From contig OZ024870.1 of NCBI GenBank assembly GCA_964017185.1, forward strand, positions 63,776,812 through 63,840,811: 64,000 bases of DNA, written 5' to 3'. The DNA comes from Rugalucina vietnamica. Taxonomy: Eukaryota; Mollusca; Bivalvia; Lucinida; Lucinidae. This document shows, piece after piece, positions 39,101 through 51,925 of this stretch. The position numbers and the translations under genes are program-made. The notes under the pieces were generated by a model. That model had not been told where the DNA came from. It saw nothing but the letters and a program-made list of their open reading frames with translations, and made no database searches. Each line of letters opens with the position of its first letter. Position 1 is the stretch's first letter.

Positions 39101-42100
39101 CATATATAGTGCCCTGTAGGAAACATCTGAATTGTAATTCCTTTCTTGAATGGATCAGTTTTTGATGCTTTCAGTGTTAATGATAATTTTGACTGATGCT
39201 CATGTAATGTCACATCACCCATTGTCAGATTAATGTTAGGGTCAAAGTTACCTTTACATGTAAACTCTCCACACCTAAGAAAGCCAAAAAAGGCCACACA
39301 GAAAGCGGCTTCTAGCATTAAGTTCAAGAAAGGGGATAAAATACCCTTTTGCAATGCTGCACATAGTTTCAGCAAAATATCAAATGTAATCGGTAACTTG
39401 CGTTTAACAGTTGGCCCTTGCAAGCGCTTGATGGATCGCAGTATTGTATGCAGCCTGGGTAGATGGCTGCTCCCTGCACACAGTACATTGTCAATTCCTA
39501 TGCGTAGATAGAAATATCTTATTCCGCTCAAATACAGTTGAATAGTATTGTACCTCAAATGTAAGTTTCTGTAGCAATGTGCTACAAACAACAACAGTAT
39601 GTCTTCATTGACTGTAGGTAAAGTTCCATCTACACTGTAACTATTCAAAGCTAAAAATGTTCGGAAACACTTCATACCTTGATTATATGCTTGCATTGTC
39701 CCATCACTAATGGCTTTAGTCCACAAGAAGTCTATCACTGAACTTAAGGGTAAATCACTTCCTGATATGGTACACATGGAACTGGTTCCTTCTCCGCATT
39801 TGGGGCTAGGCGTCGGAAGCGATCCATCTGAAAACGTGAAATCGAGTCACTTATACCATTATCTTCTGATCGAACATGTTCAGCATAGAAACTAAAATTG
39901 TTTGTAGCAGCTAACCATGTTAGTCTTCGCATCAAAAGCATAATGTTAGAACAAGGAGACCTTCCTTTACGGAGAATATAAACACAGCTCAAATTGTCAC
40001 AATTGAAAATTATGCGCTTCTTTGTCCACTGTTTGCCCCACAAAATGGCTGCCATTACAATGGGGTAGAGTTCTAATAAGGCCATTGACAATGATTTATC
40101 ATTATTGACACTCATAGATAGTTCTTCTGGCCACGAGTCTTGAAACCACTTGCCAGCAAAATATCCACCAAATCCTTTTGTGGAAGAAGCGTCAGTATAT
40201 AGCTCTATATCATCATTAGTAACAACACTGTCAATGAAAAAAGACACACCATTCCAATTTTGTAAAAATGACAACCACATTTTCATATCTCTCCTACAAT
40301 CATCATTGAAAAATACAATGTCATGATTATTATTTTTTCCCCGAATGAGTTTAAGCAAATAGGACATAAAACTACGTCCTGGCACTACAACTTTTGAAGC
40401 AAAACTCATGTGACCCAGCAAGCTTAACAGTTTCACCTTTGTACAAGATTCCATTTTTGAATATTTGTGCAGCATTTCTGTTAGTCTCTGAACTTTATCC
40501 AATGGCAACCGAGCTAACATATTGACTGAGTCTAAGATGATACCTAAATATTCCAGTTCTGTCACAGGCCCAACAGTTTTCTTCGCGGATAGAGGAATAT
40601 GTAATTTATTGAATATCATTGATAAAACAGCCATTGTTCTATATCCTTTTTCTGAGGCATTGTCAACAGCAAGGAAGTCATCTAATAAATGAATGACATT
40701 GTCTACTTTGTAGTTGTTCATAGCAATCCAACATATAGCCACTGATAGCTGGTCAAATATTTTTGGACTGGAACGACATCCAAAAACTAGTCTCTTGTAG
40801 AAATAATACAGATTTTTCCATTTTATTCCGAACAGATGCCAAACTCCAGGGGACAGGGGTATTAACTTGAACGCGTCACAAATATCTAGCTTGGAGAGCA
40901 TTGCCCCTACCCCTGCTTTTTTAATTAACTCTATAGCATCATCTACTGTCACATATGACAGTGAATGAAGGTCTTTGTCAATTAATTCATTTATACTTGG
41001 AATATTTTCATTGTCATATGGTGCTGATAAATCCACAATCAAGCGTTTTTTCTTTGAATATTTTCCTTCTGCAATTCCTATTGGTGATATTCTGTAAGTT
41101 TCAAAGGGTGCTTTCTTGAAGGGTCCCAGTAAATAACCTTTTTCAATTTCTGACTGAATTAGTTCTTCTACCACCTGTGGCTGTAATTTTGCTGATCTGT
41201 TGTTTCCACATTCTAAAGTTCCACTTGGACAATTATCAATGCCAGCATCAAAACCATGAACTACGCCTGAACACAGTTTTTCAACAAATTCTGAATCAGG
41301 ATGGTTAGACAACTCTAATTTTAACTGTTCTATATTTATTGGGGTAGAAGCCTGATATTCCAGATCACCATGCAGTCACTTATTTTGTTTCTCAACCCTT
41401 GTTTCTTCACCTTTTTTCTCATTTGTCTCTGACTTATCCTTTGGTTTATTTTTACACTGACTTTTTGGATGAGGGCTGTGACAATCATAGCAGAGATGGA
41501 GAAATTTACAGTTTTGTTTCCTGTAACATGTACGCTCATTATAGTTATGGCACAGTTGTATACCTTGAAAGGAAGCATTAGGTCTGTCAGCTTTCTTGAT
41601 GGTACTGGATGATGAATTATTTAAATTGATACCTGTGTTGTATTGATTCTGACCCTTTTTAAAATTTGGATTGACCAGCATAGGGCAAAACTCTGTTGAA
41701 TGTGTGATGCTTGAACAGAGCCCACAGTTATTGGCTTTCATTCCTGCGAAGATGGTGCAATACAAGTTATTGTCTCTGATGGACCAATCTACTTTAACAT
41801 GGTGTTGCTGTAACAAAGCTGCTGCCTTAGCCGAAAAGGCCTTATGGTAATCATAGAATCTTGTGCCGCCAAACTGAGTTGCCATTTCTACTATATCTCT
41901 CTCATACTGATCCAATTCCACCCTTCGGTTAGGCAGAGCTTCGCAAACAATGTTTTTATATTTTGAGAAAGCCATAATAAATTCTCCCAGTGTGAGGCTT
42001 TTTGCCAGCCTTGGGTCTCCAGGTTTCATAACATATTCTATACCGTCGAAGTCAACTCTTCTGTACTCTGAGGTACTTTCATTGTTTGGTATCAACAGTA

Positions 42101-45100
42101 AAGCTAGATTTATGTCCTTACCGGCAATTATTTGGTTGCGCAATTGTGAGGACACCACCTCAACATTCCTGTATCTTTCTGCAGGCACTCCTGGCTGTGT
42201 TAGAATCCCACCAGCTCCGGTATGAAAATGGGCATTATCTTGAAACACATTTTGTTGCAAAGCAGGAGTTTGTGTTCTAGTGTTGTCTGGTGGGTGTTGA
42301 CCAATGGACTGTCCAGTCTGATTAACTACTGTACTGTTCACCAGCAGGTCTCTTTGCAGAGAGTCTCTTTGCTGGAATGGTGGAGTCTCTAGTGCAGAGT
42401 TTATTCCAGCTGGCACTGTATTTCTGGTGTCCTTATTGTCAGTGTATATCTTCACCAAGTCATTTACTTTCAAACTTGATGGCACTTTAATTCCAATGTT
42501 TTTTATTTCTGCTAATAATTTTTCTTTTGTCCAATTTTTGGGGTTTTCAGTGTCTAATTCAATGGCTACCGAATGTTTTCTTTTCCTAGTTTCCATAATG
42601 AATATTTTTATTGTTTTAGATGTAATACATTTTAAAGTCCAACCAAAAGTTTTATTATATTTCCATTAATACAAAAGTGATCAAATATGGTCAAAAATTA
42701 TGATGTTACTGCTGGCTGACTAAAATAAAACTGAGTGCTGAAGCTGCACCAAAAACAAAGGATGACCTTAGAAGACCTGCGAAGTTAAAAATATACCTAC
42801 TGGGTGAATCTCAGGTCACCAGACAGTTCAAAGACCTCTGGTGGAAGAATTCAGAATTGTAGAAACTCACTTAGAAGATGTAGTATGCTGGTTGGTGATA
42901 AATGCTTACTTCTATAAACAACCTTATATGATTCAATCATATAAGTATCCAAATATTTTGCATCAGTCTGTGACAAACTGCAACAAGACTGGCAGTCTGC
43001 ATATCTTGAAAAAAATCAGGAAGGGAAGAAAAAAAAACGTAACAAGAGCGACAAATGGTTTTTATAGGGAATAATTTGTATCAGTCTGTAACAAGGTGCA
43101 ACAAGACAATACATAGAAAGAAAAAAAAATAAGGTGGAGAAAAAAAAACGTAACAAGTGCGACAAATGGTAATATATAGAGATTGTGGTGTATCCTTCTG
43201 TGACAAACTGCAACAAGACTGCATATCTTGAAAAAAATCAGGATGGGAAGAAAAAAAAAGCGTAACAAGAGCGACAAATGGTTTTTATAGGGAATATTTT
43301 GTATCAGTCTGTAACAAGGTGCAACAAGACCATACATAGAAAAAAAAAAAAAATAAGAACGTGAAGAAAAAAAGCGTAACAAGTGCGACAAATGGTTATA
43401 TATAGAGATAGTGGTGTATCTTTCTGTGACAAACTGCAACAAGACTGTATATCTTTAAAAAAAAAAAACAGAAAGGGAAGAAAAAAAAAAGTAACAAGTG
43501 CGACAAATGGTTTTTATAGAGACTATTTTGTATCAGTCTGTAACAAAGTGTAACAAGACTGTATATCTTGAAAAAAAATCAGAAAGGGAAGAAAAAAAAG
43601 CACAACAAGAGCGACAAATGTTTTTTATAGGAAATATTTTGTATCAGTCTGTAACAAGGTGCAACAAGACCATACATAGAAAGAAAAAAAAATAGAAGGT
43701 GCAGAAAAAAAATGTAACAAGTGCGACAAATGGTTTATATAGAGATTTTGGTGTATTTTTCTGTGACAAACTGCAACAAGACTGTATATCTTGAAAAAAA
43801 AAAATCAGAAAGGGAAGAAACAAAAACGCAACAAGTGTTACAAATGGTTTTTATAGGGAATATTTTGTATCAGTCTGTAACAAAGTGCAACAAGATTGTA
43901 TACCTTGAAAAACTAGAATTCTCAGAGAATCTGACTATAGCCCCGCTTCTCAGCTTTTTTGCAGGGTGAAAAAACAATGACAGGTAACTATCACAAGCTA
44001 GATCTCGTCAATATTGATGCGCACACAAAATTTGGTCTGATTATGTCAATTCGTTCTCAAGATATTGAGTGGAAACGAAATTCTGACCTCAATAAATGGC
44101 CATAACTCCGTCAAAATTTTGCGAAAAATGACGGGTAACAATCCCAAGCTAGATCTTGTCAATGATGATGTGCATACAAAATTTGGTCGGATTCTGTCAA
44201 TTCATTCTCAAGATATTGAGCGGAAACAAAATTCTGAAGTCAATCAAGGGCAGTAACTCCGTCAAAATTTTGCGAACAATGATGGGAAACAATCCCAAGC
44301 TAGATCTTGTCAATGATGACGTGCATACAAAATTTGGTCGGATTCTGTCAATTCGTTCTCAAGATAATGAGCGGAAACGAAATTCTGACGTCAATCAAGG
44401 GCCGTAACTCCGTCAAAATTTTGCGAAAAATGACGGGTAACAATCCCAAGCTAGATCTTTTCAATGATGACGTGCATACAAAATTTGGTTCGATTCTGTC
44501 AATTCGTTCTCAAGATATTTAGCGGAAACGAAATTCTGACGTCAATCAAGGGCCGTAACTCCGTCAAAATTTTGCGAAAAAAGAAGGGTAACAATCCCAA
44601 GCTAGATCTTGTCAATGATGACGTGCATACATAATTTGGTCCGATTCTGTCAATTCGTTCTCAAGAGATTGAGCGGAAATGAACTTCTGACGTCAATTAA
44701 GGGCCGTAACTCCGTCAAAATTTTGCAAAAAATGACGGGTAACAACTCCAAGCTAGATCTTGTCAATGTTGATGTGCAAACAAAATTTTGTCGGATTCTG
44801 TCGATTTGTTCTCAAGATATTGAGCGGAAACGAAATTCTGACGTCAATCAAGGGCTGTAACTCCGTCAAAATTTCGCGAAAAATGACCGGTAACAATCCC
44901 AAGCTAGATCTTGTCAATGATGATGTGCATACAAAATTTGGTCGAATTCTGTCAATTCATTCTCAAGATATTGAGCGGAAACGAAATTCTGACGTCAATC
45001 AAGGGCCGTTACTCCGTCAAAATTTTGAGAAAAATGACCGGAAACAATCCCAAGCTAGATCTTTTCAATGATGACGTGCATACAAAATTTGGTCGGATTC

Positions 45101-48100
45101 TGTCAAGTCGTTCTCAAGATATTGAGCGGAAACGAAATTCTGACGCCAATTAAGGGCCGTAACTCCGTCAAAATTTTGCGAAAAATGACGGGTAACAATC
45201 CCAAGCTAGATCTTGTCAATGTTGATGTGCACACAAAATTTGGTCTGATTCTGTCAATTCGTTCTCAAGATATTGAGCGGAAACGAAATTCTGACGTCAA
45301 TTAAGGGCCATAACTCCGTCAAAATTTTGCGAAAAATGACGGGTAACAATCCCAAGCTAGATCTTGTCAATGTTGATGTGCACACAAAATTTGGTCGGAT
45401 TCTGTCAATTCGTTCTCAAGATATTGAGCGGAAACAAAATTCTGACGTCAATCAAGGGCCGTAACTCTGTCAAAATTTTGCGAAAAATGACGGGTAACAA
45501 TCCCAAGCTAGATCTTGTCAATGATGATGTGCATACAAAATTTGGTCAGATTCTGTCAATTCGTTCTCAAGATATTGAGCGGAAACGAAATTCTGATGTC
45601 AATATAGGGCCATCCAAGGGCAATAACTCTTATGCAAATTTGGGGAAACTGACATGCATTTATACATAAGTTAATATTGTCAATATTGATGCATATGCCA
45701 AATTTGGTTAAAGTCTTACGACTGGTTCTCAAGTTATGAGTGGTAACAGAATTATGGACGGAATAACGGAATAACGGAATGACGGAATAACGGAAGGACA
45801 GAACGACGGAAGGACAGGGTGAATCCAGTATAGCCCCACTTTTTCAAAGCGGGGCTATAAAAAATCAGAAAGGGAAGAGAAAAAAAAGGTAACAAGAGCG
45901 ACAAATGGTTTTATATAGAGATTTTGGTGTATCCATCTGTGACAAACTGCAACAAGACTGCATATCTTGAAAAAAAATCAGAAAGGGAAGAAAAAAAAAC
46001 GTAACAAGAGCGACAAATGTTTTTTATAGGGAATATTTTGTATCAGTCTGTAACAAGGTGCAACAAGACCATACACAGAAAGAAAGAAATAAGAAGGTGG
46101 AGAAAAAAAACATAACAAGTGCGACAAATGGTTTTTATAGAGAATATTTTGTATCAGTCTGTAACAAAGTGTAACAAGACTGTATATCTTGAAAAAAATC
46201 AGAAAGGGAAGAAAAAAAAATGTAACAAGAGCGACGAATGGTTTTTATAGGGATTAGGGAATAATTTGTACATGTATCAGTTTGTAACAAGGTGCAATAA
46301 GACCATACATAGGAAAAAAAAATAGAAGGTGGGGACAAAATTTATCCTCTGTGACAGACTTAGCTTTCTCCCTAAGAAACATGCAGATGGTGATGAGTCC
46401 AGGGTTCGAAAAATCCACTCGTCCGCTCGTATTTATGAGTAAAGTTGGGTAAGTACGAGTGGAAGTTTCCCATCTTTCCCATCTTCCCATCTTACAATAT
46501 GGCCCATCTTTTTGCTTTAAATGTTTAACTGCTTCCAAAGGATCTAACAATTATTTTTATTATCCATAATGCTCGCCCAACAGGATGAGTAGCTTTTCTG
46601 GTCTGACGAGTGGTCTTTTTTGACTGAACTTGTTAAGTGCTCGACGGAAAAGAACAAAGAGTTAATGTGATAGATACTGTGAAAATATAAATTGGATATT
46701 TACATTTAGACCATTGTAAATCAGACCAGGTATCACCCGATCCTATAACTTTATTCTATAAACCGGAATGTATTGATCAATTATAATTATAATGCGGTAT
46801 AACTTTTATGTCTGTTCCATGAAACAGTGTATATCGAAAGTCAAGTAGTAAAGGAGCCTTTGATATCCAAAGTAGGCGACTAAATCAAGAAATCTAAATC
46901 ATATCAAAGCAGGGTGATGTAAGAAACTTTTGCTAGCGTAAATTAAGGACAAGTCCAGTTGGAGTATGGACGAGCGAAAAATCAAGACCACTCACCCCAC
47001 AGGATCGTTCAGTTTACCTTCATTTAATCAGAATCTGTTTAATGTGGAAAAAATCTATTATGTCCCATGCACCCTTTCGGAAATCTGCTCTCTTTTTGTG
47101 CATTATATGCAATAGTTTTCAAAAAAATCCATAAAAATCCATTTCACTTTTTTCCATGTAAAAGCCAATGCTTCCAAACTTGACCTTGCCATAAACTAGA
47201 TCAAGGTCATCACAGGATCATGATTTAAATACACTTTGTAGTACATTAGTCATAGATGCTTCATGCCAAGTTTTGTTGAAATCGGTCCACCGGTTCCAGA
47301 GAAGAAGATTTTTGAAGGGCTTTTACCATATATGGGTATAGCGGCCTCTTGGTCATGTGACCTGGATTATTAATATATACATTGGTTCCCACTTCCTACA
47401 GATGCTTCATATAAAATTTGGCTTTGATTGGCCAAGCGGTTTCAGAGAAGATCTTTGAAAATGTAGCCGGCTCGAGTACCATACTATAAGCTCCCATTGA
47501 GCCTTCGGCTCAGGTGAGCTAAATACACAGATAGCTTTTTGCACAGCTCCTATACATACCATGCCATGTCGAGGTCACCTGAGTTTAATGCTATTTCTAT
47601 TAGGTATCCCAGCAGTTCACCATTCATAACATCTCTGCAAATGAAAATAAGCATAACTATAATTGTCAGAGGATCTGACTATAGCCCCGCTTCTGAGCTT
47701 TTTGCCAGGGTGAGACAAACAATGACGGGCAACAATCCCAAGTTAGATCTTATTAATGTTGATGCACATAAAAAGATTGGTCAAATTCTGACAATTTGTT
47801 CTCAAGGTTTTGAGCAGAAACAAAATTCTGACATCAATCAAGGGCCAAAACTCTGTCAAAAGTTTGCAAAAAAAACGACAGGCAACAATCTCAAGCTAGA
47901 TCTTGTCAATATTGATGCATACAAAATTTGGTCAGATTCTGTCAGTTCATTCTCAAGATATTGAGTGGAAACTATATTCTGACATCAATCAAGGGCCGTT
48001 ACTCCGTCAAAATATCGTGAAAAACGACAGGCAACAATCCTAAGCTAGATCATGTCAATGTTGATGTGCATACAAAACTTGGTCAGATTCTGTCTATTCG

Positions 48101-51100
48101 TTCTCGAAATATTGAGTGGAAACGAAATTCTGACGTCAATCAAGGGCCGTAACTCCGTCAAAATTTTGCGAAAATTGATGGGCAACAATCCAAAGCTAGA
48201 TCTTGTCAATGTTGATGTGCATACCAAATTTGGTCAGATCCTATCAATTTGTTCTTGAGATACTGAGCGGAAACGAAATTCTGACGTCAATCAAGGGCCG
48301 TAACTTCGTCAAAATTTTGCGAAAAATAAAGGGCAACAAGATTTTGTCAGTGTTGATGTGCATATAAATTATGGTCAGATTCTGTCAATTTGTTCTCGAG
48401 ATATTGAGCGGAAACGAAATTCTGACGTCAATATAGAGTCATCCAAGGGCAACAACTCTTCTGCAAATTTGGGGAAACTGACATGCATTGATACATAAAT
48501 AGATATTGTCAATATTGATGCATATGCCAAATTTGGTTTAAGTCTAACAACTGGTTCTCAAGTTATGAGAGGTAACAGAATTATGGACGGAATAACGGAA
48601 TAACAGGACAGAATGACGGAAGGACAGGGTGAATCCAGTATAGCCCCACTTTTTCAAAGCGGGGCTATAATAATGTATCATAAAATGAAAGGAATGAAAT
48701 AGATATAAGGGATGCGTTATGAGAAAACCAATAATGTGGCTTCCAAACAGGTTTGGCACAAACCGGGCTGTACAGCCACAGAAGACAGCTAGAAGCTTGA
48801 AATTTCAGATTTAAGAAGAAGAGGAACTACTACTGTATCCATGTAGCGAAAACAAAGGCGCTTATCAGCGCAAAAGTGTAAGAAAGATATGTACTCAGTG
48901 AAAAATGTTATATGTGATTGTATATAAGATATTATAGATGAAAAGACTTTTCTATTCCTGGACTTACCATTGGTGTCCATTAGCAGATTTGATCATATTT
49001 CAAACTCGTCAAGATAACATGTCCTTGTAAAGTATACCCTCTCAAGCTCCACTTTTATATAGTAAAACTGGGGTATGCAGGGGTATACCTATTTTTGCTC
49101 CAAAACATAGGCGGTTCTAATGTGTATCCACAGTCTACGTTTTGAGTAAAAATAAGAAAAATATCAAAAATTTTTTTACAACTTAAAAATCTCTATATAT
49201 TACATTGGCATGTTTTTGTAATGGAATTGACTTACTTTCCCCCAAGGAAAAACTGGCTGTCATATGGGTAATATGTGAATAATCCTTAACAAATTCTTAT
49301 TTAACTAGAAAATGTGTTTATGAAACACTATGCCCCCAACTGGTAAGCCACTTTCAAGATGTAAAAATGTCCAAAAAATGACTAAGTTCAAATTGTAAAA
49401 AAGTGACAAAAATTAATCTGAGGAGTATATCCCAACCACATGCATATCTTCAAAGCATGGTCACAATGTCTGCAAAGTTTCAAAAGTATCGGTATTAAAT
49501 TGTAGGAGGAGTTGCGCACACAAGTTACCCTCTATCCATCCACTAAAATGCCCGAAAAAATGACTATGTTCAAACTATGAAAAAATGACAAAAAATAATC
49601 CAAGGATTATATCCAAACCACATGCATACCTTCAGACCATGCCCATAATGCATGTAAAGTTTTAAATGAATTGGCATGAAACTGTAGGAGGAGTTGCGCA
49701 CACAAGGTACCCACTGCCCATTCACTTTCATTGTCAAAATGCCCGAAAAATGGCTAAGTTCAAATTGCAAAAAAAGTGACAAAAATTAATCTGAAGATTA
49801 TATCCAAACCACATGCATATCTTCAAAGCATGGTCACAACATCTGTAAAGTTTCAAGAGAATCGGAATAAAACTGTAGGAGGAGTTGCGCACACAAGGTA
49901 TCCACTATCTATTCACTTTATCAAGAATCAAAAAGGGAAATAACTCTCACAGAATTGGCCCCTAGCCCCTTGAATTTACCTGAAAGAAAAAATACGGGTC
50001 CTTTTAATTTTCATATACAAACTACATACCAAATTTCAAGATTCTAGCTCTAACGGTTCCTGACCGAGTGCTCACGCCTGCTCATGCATCACAGACTGAC
50101 TGCACGCACTCACTCACTGCACGGACAGACCCAAACCAATATGCCCCCTCAACTTCTTCGAAGTTGGGGGCATAACAAAACCAGTACCTCTGTATGCCCC
50201 AGGGTCTGTTGGTTTGAGATATAGCCTCCGCCCACTCCACAGAGTCAATCCAGTAAGTATACATTACATCAGCCATCTTCATAAACTCAGACTGTAACTG
50301 CAAGTTAAAGAGAATTATGTTTGTATCACAAAATAATCTACCATATTTATTCAAATAATCCCACGTTTCATTAAGAGGATACCAAGGACTTTTTCGAAAC
50401 AAGCTGGGTGTGGCTGCATCACCACTAAAGTTGACATATCATCAGGAAAACATGTCCATGAAGAGTATACAGAAAATTGGGGTTTGCAGGGGTATACCTA
50501 TTTTTCTTATTTTTGCTCAAAAACATAGATTGTGGTTACATGTTAGAACCGCCTCAGTGAGGCGGTTCCAACGTGTACCCACAATCAATGTTTTGAGCAA
50601 AAATAAGAAAATAAACTTTTTAAGATAAAATTTTTTAAATTTTTAAAGCTAAAAAAAATATCTGTTTATTGCATGGGCATGTTTTTGTAAAGAAAAATTT
50701 ACTTTGTTGTTACAGGTGTAGTCAATGACATTATAATATTCCCACAAGTGTTAAAACGTGTGTTCATAACACTTTTTATAACATGGCATTATCCATAGGA
50801 AAACAGCGACGCCATTATGATAAACCTTACTCTCACATTGTCTAAGAATAGTTTGAAAATATGCATTATCTGTCTTGTTTTGTGTATGCTTACCTTGGAA
50901 GATTTCTGATCAGCTAGGATACCAAAGAGATGAGCCGTCACAACATTCAATTCTTTATTCACCATCAGGAGAATGTCTGTGAAAGTACAGGTCAACCTCA
51001 TTATAACATTATCTTTGGGGTCCATGGAAACAGACCGTGTTAAAAGTGAAAACATGTTAAAATGTGGTTATTTACAATATTATTATTTTGGGAGCCATGA

Positions 51101-51894
51101 CATGGCCGTGTTTTATTGAAAACCTCATTAAAATGAGATGCATTATAGTAAGGTTGAACAGTTATTCATACATAAGCTGCATCAAAACTTGAGAAACCTT
51201 TTTTTCTGTCAGAATGCGAAACGAAGACGAGAGGCAATATGAGAAAACCTGTCTTCGGGTTTCCAACCATGTCCCACACCAATTGGTCGATACAGAAGGC
51301 GGCTATAAGCTTGAAATTTAGAATTTACAAAGCAGAGGGATTTACTATCTGTGTAGCGAAAACAAAGGCGCTGATCAGCTGTGCAGTTAATGCACAGCTG
51401 ATCTGCGTTGTTTTTTTTTTCACATAGGCAAAATCCTGTTTTCTCGTGACCCGGATCAGATGCATTTGAGCTGTGCAGTAACTGCTTAGCTGGTCAGCAT
51501 CCTTGGTTTCACTCTACGAATAGTTAAATCTGTGTTCTTCTTAAATCTGAAATTTCCATGATCTAGCCTTCTGTGACTGTTAAGGCTGGTATATATCAGA
51601 ACTGGTACTGAACATGTGAACATAGAAACGACACATTTTACATAAATTGGGGCCAAATGAAATGTCTATCAGACCTGGAGATGCCAGGAATAAGCATTCA
51701 CAAACCTTCCATTGCATATTCAAGGGTATATGATAAAAGGGTTATTGAATAAATAGCATAAAATATTTAGAACTCGTTCATATAGCCGAGACGCACGAGT
51801 CCTCACCATATGAACTTGTTCCGAATATTTTACGATATTAGTTCAATAACCTATAAATATTTTCAACTGTAAACAAAAAAAAAAACAAAAACAC

Positions 51895-51925
<31 letters not shown>

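Larger units (their letters stand above)
36882..42951 (-). mobile_element. Ngaro/PAT-type tyrosine-recombinase retrotransposon, full length
   Basis: In element orientation the order is A1 (42951-42686), gag (42596-41376), RT-RNase H (to 39744), tyrosine recombinase (39777-38755), B1 (37941-37777), A2 (37678-37413) and B2 (37046-36882). The A copies are 266 bp and the B copies 165 bp, each pair identical as far as I can read. This split-direct-repeat arrangement is diagnostic of Ngaro and PAT groups within the DIRS order, as opposed to DIRS1 itself with inverted ends. All ORFs are open apart from one TGA. The family integrates through a circular DNA intermediate using the recombinase. The element lies within a PTCD3-like intron, on the same strand as that gene. 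Confidence 0.9.
34316..47101. mobile_element. 12.8 kb composite segment bounded by perfect 35-bp inverted repeats
   Basis: GCACAAAAAGAGAGCAGATT...GGGTGCAT at 34316-34350 is exactly complementary to 47067-47101. Both outer flanks are family-1 element sequence and the inner sequence diverges immediately. The segment carries the ~113-bp satellite and, inside that, the retrotransposon, a family-4 and a family-3 element. It could be a satellite-cored TIR element enlarged by later insertions. No transposase or clear target duplication is seen. Confidence 0.5.

Noticed and set aside
43975..45670. Series of overlapping 60-100 codon frames with similar peptides
   Set aside because: They are frame-shifted readings of the 151-bp tandem repeat, not genes.
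48962..49000. Possible PTCD3-like exon ending ATGGACACCAATG/GTAAGT on the minus strand
   Set aside because: Joining it to the 47634 exon would create a stop, and the direct join from the 50188 donor is already in phase.
50291..50402. Upstream extension of the SEFMKMADV exon (open to 50402)
   Set aside because: The phase-0 acceptor TTACAG at 50292-50297 joins exactly to the previous exon. The extension reads through a pyrimidine-rich acceptor region.
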